Positions 9,398 through 17,888 of a stretch of 64,000 nucleotides of DNA are shown piece by piece. Position numbers and translations under genes: made by a program. The notes under the pieces are model-generated. The model did no database searches. It was not told where the DNA came from and worked only from the letters and a program-made list of their open reading frames with translations. Numbering within the stretch: the stretch's first letter is position 1; every line of letters starts with the position of its first letter. Origin of the DNA: Streptomyces asiaticus (GTDB lineage: Bacteria > Actinomycetota > Actinomycetes > Streptomycetales > Streptomycetaceae); contig NZ_JAGSHX010000006.1 in NCBI RefSeq assembly GCF_018138715.1, positions 2,294,001 to 2,358,000 on the forward strand. Direction: 5' to 3'.

Positions 9398-11590
9398 TCA
9401 TTCCAGCGGGATGGCGCAGACGGTCTTGCCATTGGAGATGACGACCAGGCCCGCGCGGCGGTGCGCCCGCATCACGGAGGCGGACATGCCGTCCTTGTCA
9501 CCGGAGGGCCCCTGGAAGGTCCATGCCGTGCGATGGGTGCGGAGGTCGACGGCCCTGGCCCAGCGGTCCTTCTCCGGCGAGGCGTAGAAGTACCTCTCGC
9601 CGACGACCGGAGTGGATTCATAGGCTTCGGAGGAGGCCGCCTGGTCGGCTGCCCCCTTCTCCTGCCACAGCAGCCGCCCGCTCTTCGCGTCCAGGGCGAC
9701 GAGGCCGTTCCTCCGCTCGACGCTGTAGACCACACCGTCCTTGACGACCGGCGGACCGTAAGTCTCCATCCGCGGGTCGTAGCTCTCCCCGGATTCGCGG
9801 TCCGCGCCGAACCGCCATGCGGTCGCGCCGTCGGTGGTGCGCAGCGCGAGGAGCTCCCGGCCACCGGTGAACACATGATCGTCGGTGACGGCGAAGGCCC
9901 TGTCCAGGGAGATCACCGCGTCGGATCCGAGCGGAATCCGCTTCGACCAGCGCTGGGCCCCGCTGTGGGGGTCGATGGCGATGGCCTCCTCCCCCGAGAA
10001 GCGCAGGAGCCTGGCACCGGCGGATGCCGCGGCGATGGGGTCGCTGGTACCCGGGGCGATGGCACGGGCCCAGAGCCGCTTCCCCGTACGCAGGTTGATG
10101 GCCAGACGCTTCTCTCCGCCCTTCGCATATCCCTCGGCGAACAAGGTGCCGTCCATCACGGCGAGGAGCTTCGGTTCGAGGCCCAAGGAGCCGGTGCGAG
10201 CGATCGGGGTCTTGAGATTGCCCGTCTCGAGGTCGACGGGAGCGATCGCGGTGGCGCCGCTCTGGTCGTCCGCCTCACAGGCGAGGAGGCGGTCCCCGTC
10301 GACGACCACGGGGACGGTCCGGTCGCTCTCCCCGCGCTTCTCGCCGGTCTTCGCGTCCACGCACAGGAGCCCGTTGTCGTGGACGATGACGACATGGTCG
10401 CCGACGATCAGGGCCTCGAGGTCCGTGGTTGCCTCGGGGACGGACACCTTCCACGCCAGACGCGGGCCCGCACCGGCGGGGCGGCGGGTGGAGCGGGGCG
10501 CCGCGGCCGTACCGCCGTGGGATTCCTCCGGGCCGAGCCAGGCCCACGCCCCGGCCGCCCCACCGGCGACGAGCGCGCCCCCGCCCACTGCCGCGATCAG
10601 CTTCCGCCGGGAGAGCGCGGCTCCCACCCGCCGCGCCCCAGCGGTTTCGGTGCGGTGCTCCGCCTCCCGGGGGGCCGGGAGTCTGCTGGGCTGGGCCTCC
10701 CAAACGGCCGTGCAGCGCCGGGCGATCTCGGCGAGGACCAGGTCCGGCAACTGGTCCGCGAACCGCCGGAGGTCACCCGCGTGATGGGCGCCCCTACGGA
10801 GCCGCTCTCCCAGCTCCACGGTGCCGGGCCGCTGCCGGGGATCCTTGGCGAAGCACGGTTCCAGTACGGTGCGCAATCCCCCGGGCAGACCGGACAGGTC
10901 GGGGTCGGTGTACCGCACCCGGTAGAGCAGATCGGCGGGCTGTCCGCCGCCGAAGGGCGGGCGGCCGGTGGCCGCGAAGACGAGCACTCCGGCGAGGGCG
11001 AACACATCGCCCGCGGCGGTGTGTTCACCACCGGAGACCTGTTCCGGCGACATGTAGGCGGGCGTTCCGGCCGCCGCGCCCGTACGGGTCAGCCGGTCGT
11101 CGCCCACCGCGCGGGCGATGCCGAAGTCGATGACCTTGGGGCCGAGTGCGGTCAGCAGGATGTTGGAGGGCTTGAGGTCGCGGTGGACCACATCGGACCG
11201 GTGCAGCTGGGCGAGCGCGTCGCACAGGGCGGCCCCGAGCGCCCGTACGGCCTTCTCGGGCAGCGGCCCGGCGAGGGCGACCGCGTCGTCGAGCGGTGGG
11301 CCGAGGACGTATTCGGTGGCCAGCCAGGGTGTTGGGGCCAGCGGATCGGCGTCGATGACCTGCGCGCCGTGCTGTCCGCCGATGACGCGTGCCGCGTCGG
11401 TCTCCAGCTGGAACCGGGTGCGGAATTCGGCCTGCTCGGCGTAGTGCGGGTGCACGGTCTTCAAGGCGACCATCCGCCCCTTGGGCGAGCGGCCCAGATA
11501 GACCGTGCCCATTCCGCCGCCGCCGAGCCGGGCGAGAAGGGTGTACGAACCGAGGGCTTGCGGATCGTCGTGGGTGAGGGGAGAGACCAT
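9398..11590 (-). CDS. Ser/Thr protein kinase with C-terminal PQQ-type beta-propeller
   Basis: A 730-residue paralogue of the kinase downstream of it. The kinase domain has GGGGMG (23-28), VALK with lysine 44, HRDLKPSN with HRD at 136-138 and DFG at 155-157, plus YMSPEQ in the activation segment: all key residues are present. A single transmembrane segment follows (KLIAAVGGGALVAGGAAGAW), then propeller blades such as LLCVDAKTGEKRG, LAINLRTGKRLWARAI and LVALDAKSGRLLWQE. ATG at 11590 fits the alignment with its paralogues; the frame is open well upstream but there is no conserved protein there, and the Shine-Dalgarno sequence is weak. Only 11 bases separate it from the pseudokinase gene upstream, so they are very likely one operon. 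Confidence 0.92.
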   Translation of the reverse strand: MVSPLTHDDPQALGSYTLLARLGGGGMGTVYLGRSPKGRMVALKTVHPHYAEQAEFRTRFQLETDAARVIGGQHGAQVIDADPLAPTPWLATEYVLGPPLDDAVALAGPLPEKAVRALGAALCDALAQLHRSDVVHRDLKPSNILLTALGPKVIDFGIARAVGDDRLTRTGAAAGTPAYMSPEQVSGGEHTAAGDVFALAGVLVFAATGRPPFGGGQPADLLYRVRYTDPDLSGLPGGLRTVLEPCFAKDPRQRPGTVELGERLRRGAHHAGDLRRFADQLPDLVLAEIARRCTAVWEAQPSRLPAPREAEHRTETAGARRVGAALSRRKLIAAVGGGALVAGGAAGAWAWLGPEESHGGTAAAPRSTRRPAGAGPRLAWKVSVPEATTDLEALIVGDHVVIVHDNGLLCVDAKTGEKRGESDRTVPVVVDGDRLLACEADDQSGATAIAPVDLETGNLKTPIARTGSLGLEPKLLAVMDGTLFAEGYAKGGEKRLAINLRTGKRLWARAIAPGTSDPIAAASAGARLLRFSGEEAIAIDPHSGAQRWSKRIPLGSDAVISLDRAFAVTDDHVFTGGRELLALRTTDGATAWRFGADRESGESYDPRMETYGPPVVKDGVVYSVERRNGLVALDAKSGRLLWQEKGAADQAASSEAYESTPVVGERYFYASPEKDRWARAVDLRTHRTAWTFQGPSGDKDGMSASVMRAHRRAGLVVISNGKTVCAIPLE

Positions 11591-11601
11591 CGGTATCCGT
11601 A

Positions 11602-13725
11602 TCAGTCCACTGGCAGGACGTAGAGGATGGTGCCGTTCAGGACGAGGACGATTCCGGGTGCGACGCCCACGACCTGGCCCGGCACGGCGGCTTGTTGGCC
11701 CTTCCCGGCGAGTGCCGACCGCCACCGCAGCGAGCCGTCCGCCGCGTCCAGGGCCTCGATCTCCGCGTCGGTCACCTGGAAGACCGTGGCGCCCGAGTGG
11801 CTGACCGCGGTCTCGCCCCTCGTCCACGAGGATTCCAAGGGGGCGGCGCTGTGGCGCCGCCAACGCGTGCTGCCGCTGCGCACGTCGACGGCATAGGTGG
11901 TGGCGCGGGAGTCGGTGGCGTACACCGTCTGCCCATGAGCGGCCGGAGTGCCGGACACCCTTCCCTTGGTCGCGACCCGCCAGCGCTCCTCACCGCCGGC
12001 GACGTGGTACCCCCTCAGCATGTGCTCGTCGCAGGAGACCAGGAGATCTCCCGGAGCCACCAGACGCTGCTTGGCGCTCTCGTCCTTCATCCCGGCGAAT
12101 TTTCGCGTCCACAGCTTCCGGCCGCCGCGGCGGTCGAGGGCCAGATACGAGGAGGTGTCCTCGCCGTCGTCCCCTTGGCTCGGCAGCAGGAGCATGGTGC
12201 TGAGCAGGAGCGCGGTGGTGTCGCCGTCTCCCTGGTACGGAGCGGGGAGCGGCGCACGCCATATCTCCTTGCGCCGCACGGAGTCGTAGCAGACCACCGC
12301 GTGGTCCTCGGTCCCCGTGCCCCCACTCGCGTACTTCCTGGTCAGGAACCAGCAGATGTCCTTGCCGGCCCCGAGGAACTGGTAGATCGCCGGGCCCTCC
12401 ACTCCGTCGTACCGCCGCTCCACCCCCTTGATCCGGCCCGTGGCGAGCGAGACCACGGAGAAGGCCGAGGTGTCCGGGGAGACGAAGGTGCCGTTGCCGA
12501 GCAGCGTGAGGGCGGACATGGGATAGAGCTTGTCGCGCGACCAGATCGTCTTGCCGGTCCGGAGATTGAGCGCGGACACGGAGTCGGTGGTCCAGACGAG
12601 GGCGGTTTTGCCACGCCAGAGCAGCGGTGTCTGCTGTGGCTCGCTCCCGAGGTCGTGGCGCCACAGCGGAGCGGGCGCGATCCCGCGCCGCGCCGAGGTC
12701 TCTCGCCGTCCCGTCCCCTCGCCGGCCGCCCGCCAGCCGGCCACTCCGCCCGCTCCGAGTGCGAGGCCGACCGCTCCGGAGAGGCCACCGACGACCACGG
12801 CACGCCGGGAGCGGCCCGGCGCTGGGGTGGCGGCCGCCTCCTCAGGGTGCGCCTGGGCGGCCATGGGAGCCTGCGCCGGATACGCCGCGGCCTGCCGGGC
12901 GAGGGCCATCGCCACAGCCTCGGGCAGACGGCCGACGGCTTCTGGGGCCGACGCCGCCCGGAGCTCCCGGGCCACCGTGCCCGGCCGGGGCCGCTGCCCG
13001 GGATCCTGCGCGAGACAGAGCGCGAGCAGCTCTCTCAGCCCTTCCGGCAGTGCCGCGCGTGCCCCCTCGGCCACGTCTCGCCGGCCCGTCGCGGCGTAGC
13101 AGAGCATGGCGCCCAGCGCGTAGACATCTCCCGCCGGGCTGGGGCGTTCACCCGCTCGCTGCTCCGGCGGCAGGGTGAAGGCATCGACCCCGAGCGACGC
13201 GCCACGGCCCAGGCCGTTCAGCGCCGCCGCTCGCGCCAGTCCGTACCCGGTCAGCCGGGGCCCGCCCGCCATGAGCAGCGTGGCCCGCGGCGAGATCCCG
13301 GCGTGGACGAGACCGCCGGCATGCCAGTTGGCGAGGGCGTGAGCGAGGACCGCGCCGAGCGCGCGCACCGTGGGTTCGGGCAGCGGGCCGTCGTACGCGG
13401 CCAGCGCTGCGGGAAGCGGCAGGGCGGGGAAGCAGGCGTAGGCGACCCAGGGCAGATCCGCGTCCGGCCCGGCGACATCGATCACAGGAGCCGCCCAACC
13501 CCCGGTCAGACGACGGGAGTTCTCGCCCTCCGACCGGAACCGCACCCGGTATCCGGGATCGTCGGCGAGGGTTTCGTGCGGCAGCATCAGCACGGCGGCG
13601 CGGCCGGTGCGGTCGTCCCTGGCGATACGGCGGCGCGCGTCGTCGGCCTGCCCACCGGCGTCCAGCGTGCCGATGATGCGGTACGGGCCCAGCCGTGTCG
13701 GTTCGGCCGGTCGCTGCGGTTCCAT
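11602..13725 (-). CDS. predicted pseudokinase with C-terminal PQQ-type beta-propeller
   Basis: A 707-residue relative of the two active kinases with the same layout: kinase fold (about 12-270), transmembrane segment (VVVGGLSGAVGLALGAGGVA) and propeller (SALNLRTGKTIWSRDK, YLALDRRGGRKLWTRK, TYAVDVRSGSTRWRR). All catalytic elements are altered. The glycine loop reads TLDAGGQADD, the VAIK lysine is methionine 47 (AAVLML), HRD is HAG at 141-143 (GLVHAGISP) and DFG is GYG at 160-162. It should neither bind Mg-ATP normally nor transfer phosphate. The ATG at 13725 follows GGAGGAGCGA. It is probably a scaffold or sensor that dimerises with its active paralogues; this is inference. Confidence 0.88.
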   Translation of the reverse strand: MEPQRPAEPTRLGPYRIIGTLDAGGQADDARRRIARDDRTGRAAVLMLPHETLADDPGYRVRFRSEGENSRRLTGGWAAPVIDVAGPDADLPWVAYACFPALPLPAALAAYDGPLPEPTVRALGAVLAHALANWHAGGLVHAGISPRATLLMAGGPRLTGYGLARAAALNGLGRGASLGVDAFTLPPEQRAGERPSPAGDVYALGAMLCYAATGRRDVAEGARAALPEGLRELLALCLAQDPGQRPRPGTVARELRAASAPEAVGRLPEAVAMALARQAAAYPAQAPMAAQAHPEEAAATPAPGRSRRAVVVGGLSGAVGLALGAGGVAGWRAAGEGTGRRETSARRGIAPAPLWRHDLGSEPQQTPLLWRGKTALVWTTDSVSALNLRTGKTIWSRDKLYPMSALTLLGNGTFVSPDTSAFSVVSLATGRIKGVERRYDGVEGPAIYQFLGAGKDICWFLTRKYASGGTGTEDHAVVCYDSVRRKEIWRAPLPAPYQGDGDTTALLLSTMLLLPSQGDDGEDTSSYLALDRRGGRKLWTRKFAGMKDESAKQRLVAPGDLLVSCDEHMLRGYHVAGGEERWRVATKGRVSGTPAAHGQTVYATDSRATTYAVDVRSGSTRWRRHSAAPLESSWTRGETAVSHSGATVFQVTDAEIEALDAADGSLRWRSALAGKGQQAAVPGQVVGVAPGIVLVLNGTILYVLPVD

Positions 13726-13748
13726 TCGCTCCTCCGGACAGCCGTGGC

Positions 13749-16190
13749 TCAGCTCAACGGCAAGGCGTAGACGCTTCTCCCGCTGGTGACGACGGCCAGG
13801 CCGTCCGTCACGGCCACCCGGCGCCGCGCCGCGACGGATCCCCTGTCCGCCGCGGTGCCGAGGTCCGTGAAGCGCCACCGCAGGGCGCCGTCCTCGGCGT
13901 CGAAAGCGTCGACTTCCACGTCGTTCGCCGTGAGGACCGTGCGCCCGGACGGATCCACGGCCGTGTCGGGCGTACGTGCTCCGGACAGCGTCTTCATCGC
14001 GAAGGCATAGGTGCGCTGCCATCGCACCTCTCCCGTGGCCGTCGACAGCGCGTGGACCGCATAACCTCCGTCGGTGGCGTACACGACGTCGCCGTGCACG
14101 ACCGGAGCGCCGAAGTCGGCGGTGTGCCCGGATCCGGCCTCTCCCTTCGCCTGCACGCTCCACGCGGAGCCGCCGCCGTCCGCCAGGCCGTACCCGCGCA
14201 AGGTGTTGGTGACAGCGGCGATGAGGGTGTCGCGGCCGTCGGTGGTCACCGCCCGTCCGGCGGTCACACCCTCATAGGAGCGCCGCCACCGCCGTGTCCC
14301 CCGTTCCCGGTCGAAGGCCAGGAACATCTCGCCCCGCACGACGAGGGTGTCCTTCGTCAGATACCCCTCGTCGAAGCCGCCGGGCAGCGGGCCGCGCCAG
14401 CGCTCTTCCCGCCCGGCGAGGTCATAGGCGATCACGAGACCATCGTCGGCCGCGCCGCTCCCCCGGCGGCCCGCCGCGAGCCAGAGGGTCCCGCCCTCCG
14501 CCGCCAGCAGGGCGGCGTACGGAGTGCGTCCACCCGGCCGGAAGCTCTTCGGCCACCACTGGATGTCGCCGGTCTCGGCGGACAGCGCGGCGAGCCCGTC
14601 ACCCGGGACCAGGATCGAATCCTTACCGATGGGCAGAAGCCGTCCCCTGGGGCGAACGTCGTCCTGCGTCCAGAGTCGCTTGCCCGTACGGAGGTCGATT
14701 CCGGTGACGGCCGCGTCGTTCGCGACGACGGCGACCTTGTCCGACCAGATGAGCGGGGGGTGTGTCGGTGGCCCACCGGCGATGTCATGGCACCACAGCG
14801 GTGTGGGCGGGGCGCCGGCGAGCCGGCGACGGGAGTGGTTGGCGGCCGCCAGGCGCTCGGCCGGGGTCGGCGGAGCGTCGTCCTCGGCGGTCGCCATCCA
14901 CATCGCACCGCCGCCGAGCACGAGACCGGCCGAACCAGAGGCCGCCCCGACGAGCAGGGCACGCCTGGAGGGCCGTGCCGCGCCCTGCCGAGTCGGCCTC
15001 CCGGCGACGCCCGCGCCGCCCGGCAGATGGGTCGGCGCATGCGGGGCGCCGGGCGGGTCACCCCGGCCCGCGGCGTCTGGGTCGGGTGCGCCCGGTGCCT
15101 CTCCCGGGATCGACGCGCCCTCTTTGAGCGGCGCGCCCACCGCCGACTCCGCTTCCGTCGGCTCGACCTCCGGTTCGACCTCCGCCGCCAGCGTCGCCGC
15201 GGACTGCTCGGCCAGCGCGACGACCACCGGTGCCGGCAGCCAGCCGGGGCTCAGCAGCGCCGCCGCCCCGCCGACGCCCCCGTCCACCGTGGTCGAACCC
15301 GGCCCACCGACCGGCATCGCCGAAGGCGGGCCCGCGGACCCGCTGTCGAGGACCGTCGGCGTGGGTCCCGAGGGCGCCGCCGTCAGGCTCGCCGACAGCG
15401 GGAACCGCACGCCCCGGGTCAGCCCGTCCACCAGCGCCGCCGCCGTCGGCCGCTCCGCCGGGTCCGAAGCGAGACACGGGAGCACGACGCTCCTCAGCTC
15501 CTCCGGCAGACCGCCCGCCCCGGGCAGCCGCCGCCCGGTCGACGCATACGCCAGCACCGCGCCCAGCGCGTAGATGTCCCCCAGCGGCCGCGGGCGCCCG
15601 CCCGCGGCCTGCTCCGGGGGCAGGGCATCGGCGGCCAGTCCGGAAAGCCCCACTCGGCTCTGCCCGTCGGGCCCCGCCGCCCGTACCGCGCCGAAACCTC
15701 CCAGCCAGGGCCCGTCACTCGCCACGAACACGTTCTCCGGCGCGATTCCCGCATGGGTGAGGCCCGCCCGGTGGATCTCCGCCAGCGTCTCGGCCAGAGC
15801 CGCTCCCACCGCACGCAAGGTCCGGACCGGAAGCGGCCCTCCGCACATCTGCAACACACCCGGCAGCGGCAGCATCGGGCGGTACGGAAACGCGGTCCAC
15901 GGGGGTTCGGGCGCACGGTCGGAGATCTCGACGGGGGCGAGCCGGGCAAGCGGCGAAGCGCCGCCGAGCCGTCGGGCGCTCTCCGCCTCCGCCAGAAAGC
16001 GGCCGCGGTACGCCGGGTCGTCGGCGAACTCGGCAGACGGCGTGCTGATGAGCACCGTACGGACCCCACCGGCACTGCGAGCGAGAAAGAGACGGGCGGC
16101 CGCCGTCGGGTCTTCCTCACCAGGAGCCAGCCTGGCGATGATGTGATACGGCCCGAGCCGCCGCGGGTCGTCCTCGCTCAGCGGTTCCAC
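13749..16190 (-). CDS. predicted pseudokinase with long linker and PQQ-type beta-propeller
   Basis: An 813-residue member of the same family and the most degenerate. The start is GTG at 16190. The glycine loop is LAPGEEDP, the VAIK lysine is missing (RTVLIST around 44-50), HRD is HAG at 146-148 (GLTHAGIAPEN) and DFG is GFG at 165-167. Residues about 265-410 form a low-complexity Pro/Ala/Glu-rich linker not found in the paralogues. A transmembrane segment (ALLVGAASGSAGLVLGGGAM) and propeller blades (VTGIDLRTGKRLWTQD, HALSTATGEVRWQR) follow. It ends 23 bases before the next pseudokinase and begins 66 bases after the eccD stop on the same strand, so it may share transcription with the T7SS genes. 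Confidence 0.88.
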   Translation of the reverse strand: MEPLSEDDPRRLGPYHIIARLAPGEEDPTAAARLFLARSAGGVRTVLISTPSAEFADDPAYRGRFLAEAESARRLGGASPLARLAPVEISDRAPEPPWTAFPYRPMLPLPGVLQMCGGPLPVRTLRAVGAALAETLAEIHRAGLTHAGIAPENVFVASDGPWLGGFGAVRAAGPDGQSRVGLSGLAADALPPEQAAGGRPRPLGDIYALGAVLAYASTGRRLPGAGGLPEELRSVVLPCLASDPAERPTAAALVDGLTRGVRFPLSASLTAAPSGPTPTVLDSGSAGPPSAMPVGGPGSTTVDGGVGGAAALLSPGWLPAPVVVALAEQSAATLAAEVEPEVEPTEAESAVGAPLKEGASIPGEAPGAPDPDAAGRGDPPGAPHAPTHLPGGAGVAGRPTRQGAARPSRRALLVGAASGSAGLVLGGGAMWMATAEDDAPPTPAERLAAANHSRRRLAGAPPTPLWCHDIAGGPPTHPPLIWSDKVAVVANDAAVTGIDLRTGKRLWTQDDVRPRGRLLPIGKDSILVPGDGLAALSAETGDIQWWPKSFRPGGRTPYAALLAAEGGTLWLAAGRRGSGAADDGLVIAYDLAGREERWRGPLPGGFDEGYLTKDTLVVRGEMFLAFDRERGTRRWRRSYEGVTAGRAVTTDGRDTLIAAVTNTLRGYGLADGGGSAWSVQAKGEAGSGHTADFGAPVVHGDVVYATDGGYAVHALSTATGEVRWQRTYAFAMKTLSGARTPDTAVDPSGRTVLTANDVEVDAFDAEDGALRWRFTDLGTAADRGSVAARRRVAVTDGLAVVTSGRSVYALPLS

Positions 16191-16256
16191 CCGCGCCTCC
16201 CGAACTCCCCGGGCAGCCGTACGGTGGACGTCCCTCCCGGAGGAAGGGACGTGCCC

Positions 16257-17714
16257 TCAGCCACTGGTCAGGCTCCGTGCCGAGCTGTAGACGTCCAGCA
16301 CGGCGAGGCACAGGGGCACCAGGGCGAGCAGGAAGGCGCTCTCGGCCAGGTCGGACAGACGCCCCCAGAAGGGCGACAGGCCGTTCTTCGGAATGATCAG
16401 CGCGACGGCGATGATCAAGCCGGCGCCCACGGTCACGGCCGCGGCGAGCCAGATCGTACGGATGTCCAGCGGGCCACGGTCGTTCTCGGTCAGGAGCTTG
16501 ATGACCGCGTCGGCCGGCGGATTCAGCGACAGCCCCAGGACGAGCAGGGCGAGGGCGAGCAGACCCGCGCCGAAGACGGCGGCGACCTGGGCGGTGTAGC
16601 GGAAGAGACGGGCGCGCAGCAGCATCGCCAGACCGGCCGCGAGCGCGAGGAGCTGCGCCCACGCGCCATCGGAGAAGCCCAGGACCGCGGCGGCACCGAC
16701 GACGACGGCCGAGCAGCCGCCGACCATGCCCAGCAGCATCTCGTGGCCGCGACGGGTCTGGGCGGCGATGCGGTGGATGTCGAGGGGCTCGGCATCCGGA
16801 CCGGCGTCGAGCTCATCGGCCGAGGAGTGGGGCGCGGCGTAACCGATGGGCAGACGGGCGACTCGGGCCGACAGACCCGGCAGGAAGGCGATCGCTCCGA
16901 TCGCGACGACGGCGCACACCGCGGCCGTCTCGGTGGCCCCGGTATCGGTGACGATCTCGCAGAAGGTGGCGAGAGTCCCGACGCTCGCCGCGAACACGGC
17001 GGCGACGAACGGAGCGTCGCCGCTGGGCATGACGACGACCAGGACGGCCGAGCCGATGAGCACGGTGACGCAGCCGAGCAGGAACTGGAGCCGTCCGACG
17101 CCCTCGCCCGCGTCCAGGGCCAGGATCCCCGATCCAGCGATCATGAGGTGGGGAAGGGCGGACATGCCGAGGGCTATGGCGGAGGCTCGGTCCTCGTACA
17201 CCCGTGCCCGCACCCCGGCGAGGGAAGTCAGCAACACGCCGACGGCGGCGGCGATGACACCCGGGAGGCCGTGCATGTCGTGCTTGACCGGGTCGGCGAA
17301 CCAGAGCACGAAGCCCATGAGGATGAGCAGCAGCGCCCCTCCGAGCAGCCCGGCGGCCCGCAGGAACCGGTCGTTCCACAGCGTGCGGTCGCGGGTGACC
17401 GCGGAGGCGATCGCATCGGACACATCGTCATAGACGGCGGGGGGCAGCGACTCGGCGAAGGGGCGCAGAGCCAGCAGTTCCCCGTCCAGAACCTGCTGGG
17501 CCAGGAGGGAGCGGCCGCTGTCCAGGACGGTGCCGTCGCGTCGGACCAGGTGATAGCCGGTGGGAGCCCCGGCCGGCTGCGTCTGCCCCGTCAGACGCAG
17601 GATTTCCGGGTAAACGTCGGCGACAGGGATGTCCTCCGGGAGGGCGACATCGATCCGGCTGTCGGGCGCGACGACGGTCACCCTGCAGAAACCGGTTGTT
17701 GCGGACGTACTCAC
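16257..17714 (-). CDS. eccD: type VII secretion integral membrane protein EccD
   Basis: A 485-residue polytopic membrane protein that forms the central pore-like component of the ESX/T7SS core complex. Residues 9-90 are a ubiquitin-like (YukD-type) domain (FCRVTVVAPDSRIDVALPED), and from about residue 125 there are roughly eleven hydrophobic helices (for example LLGGALLLILMGFVLWFAD and TAAVCAVVAIGAIAFLPGL), as expected for EccD. GTG at 17714 is the start; the ribosome-binding site (AGGGGG) is unremarkable. It is divergent from eccC and followed by the pseudokinase genes on the same strand. Confidence 0.92.
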   Translation of the reverse strand: MSTSATTGFCRVTVVAPDSRIDVALPEDIPVADVYPEILRLTGQTQPAGAPTGYHLVRRDGTVLDSGRSLLAQQVLDGELLALRPFAESLPPAVYDDVSDAIASAVTRDRTLWNDRFLRAAGLLGGALLLILMGFVLWFADPVKHDMHGLPGVIAAAVGVLLTSLAGVRARVYEDRASAIALGMSALPHLMIAGSGILALDAGEGVGRLQFLLGCVTVLIGSAVLVVVMPSGDAPFVAAVFAASVGTLATFCEIVTDTGATETAAVCAVVAIGAIAFLPGLSARVARLPIGYAAPHSSADELDAGPDAEPLDIHRIAAQTRRGHEMLLGMVGGCSAVVVGAAAVLGFSDGAWAQLLALAAGLAMLLRARLFRYTAQVAAVFGAGLLALALLVLGLSLNPPADAVIKLLTENDRGPLDIRTIWLAAAVTVGAGLIIAVALIIPKNGLSPFWGRLSDLAESAFLLALVPLCLAVLDVYSSARSLTSG

Positions 17715-17888
17715 GTGTAAGGCCCCCTGGTTCGGTCTGCGACATCGCCGGTGTCATGCGCGCGGCGGCCACCCTACCGGGGCTCAGGAGCTGATACGTC
17801 GATAGGATCGCTGACTCGCGGAGGGAGGCCGTCGCCACGGGGGTGCCGGACGAGAACTGTCCCTCCGTACGGAGGGATGAGGGATCCG

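Noticed and set aside
7109..11623. Very long plus-strand open frame (over 1,500 codons) opposite two kinase genes
   Set aside because: Antisense shadow caused by high G+C codon bias; the minus-strand frames have kinase and propeller motifs, the plus frame has none and spans two genes.
9399..11863. Longer start for the second kinase (91 extra codons)
   Set aside because: The extension overlaps the pseudokinase gene and is low-complexity; homology with the paralogues begins at ATG 11590.
13695..17720. Long plus-strand open frame opposite the pseudokinase and eccD genes
   Set aside because: Same shadow effect; Arg/Gly/Pro-rich translation without any domain, across three real genes.
17751..17888. 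Longer EccC start
   Set aside because: Upstream residues are not EccC-like, and the ATG at 17877 has its ribosome-binding sequence directly adjacent; GTG 17889 has better spacing and the family's usual N-terminus.
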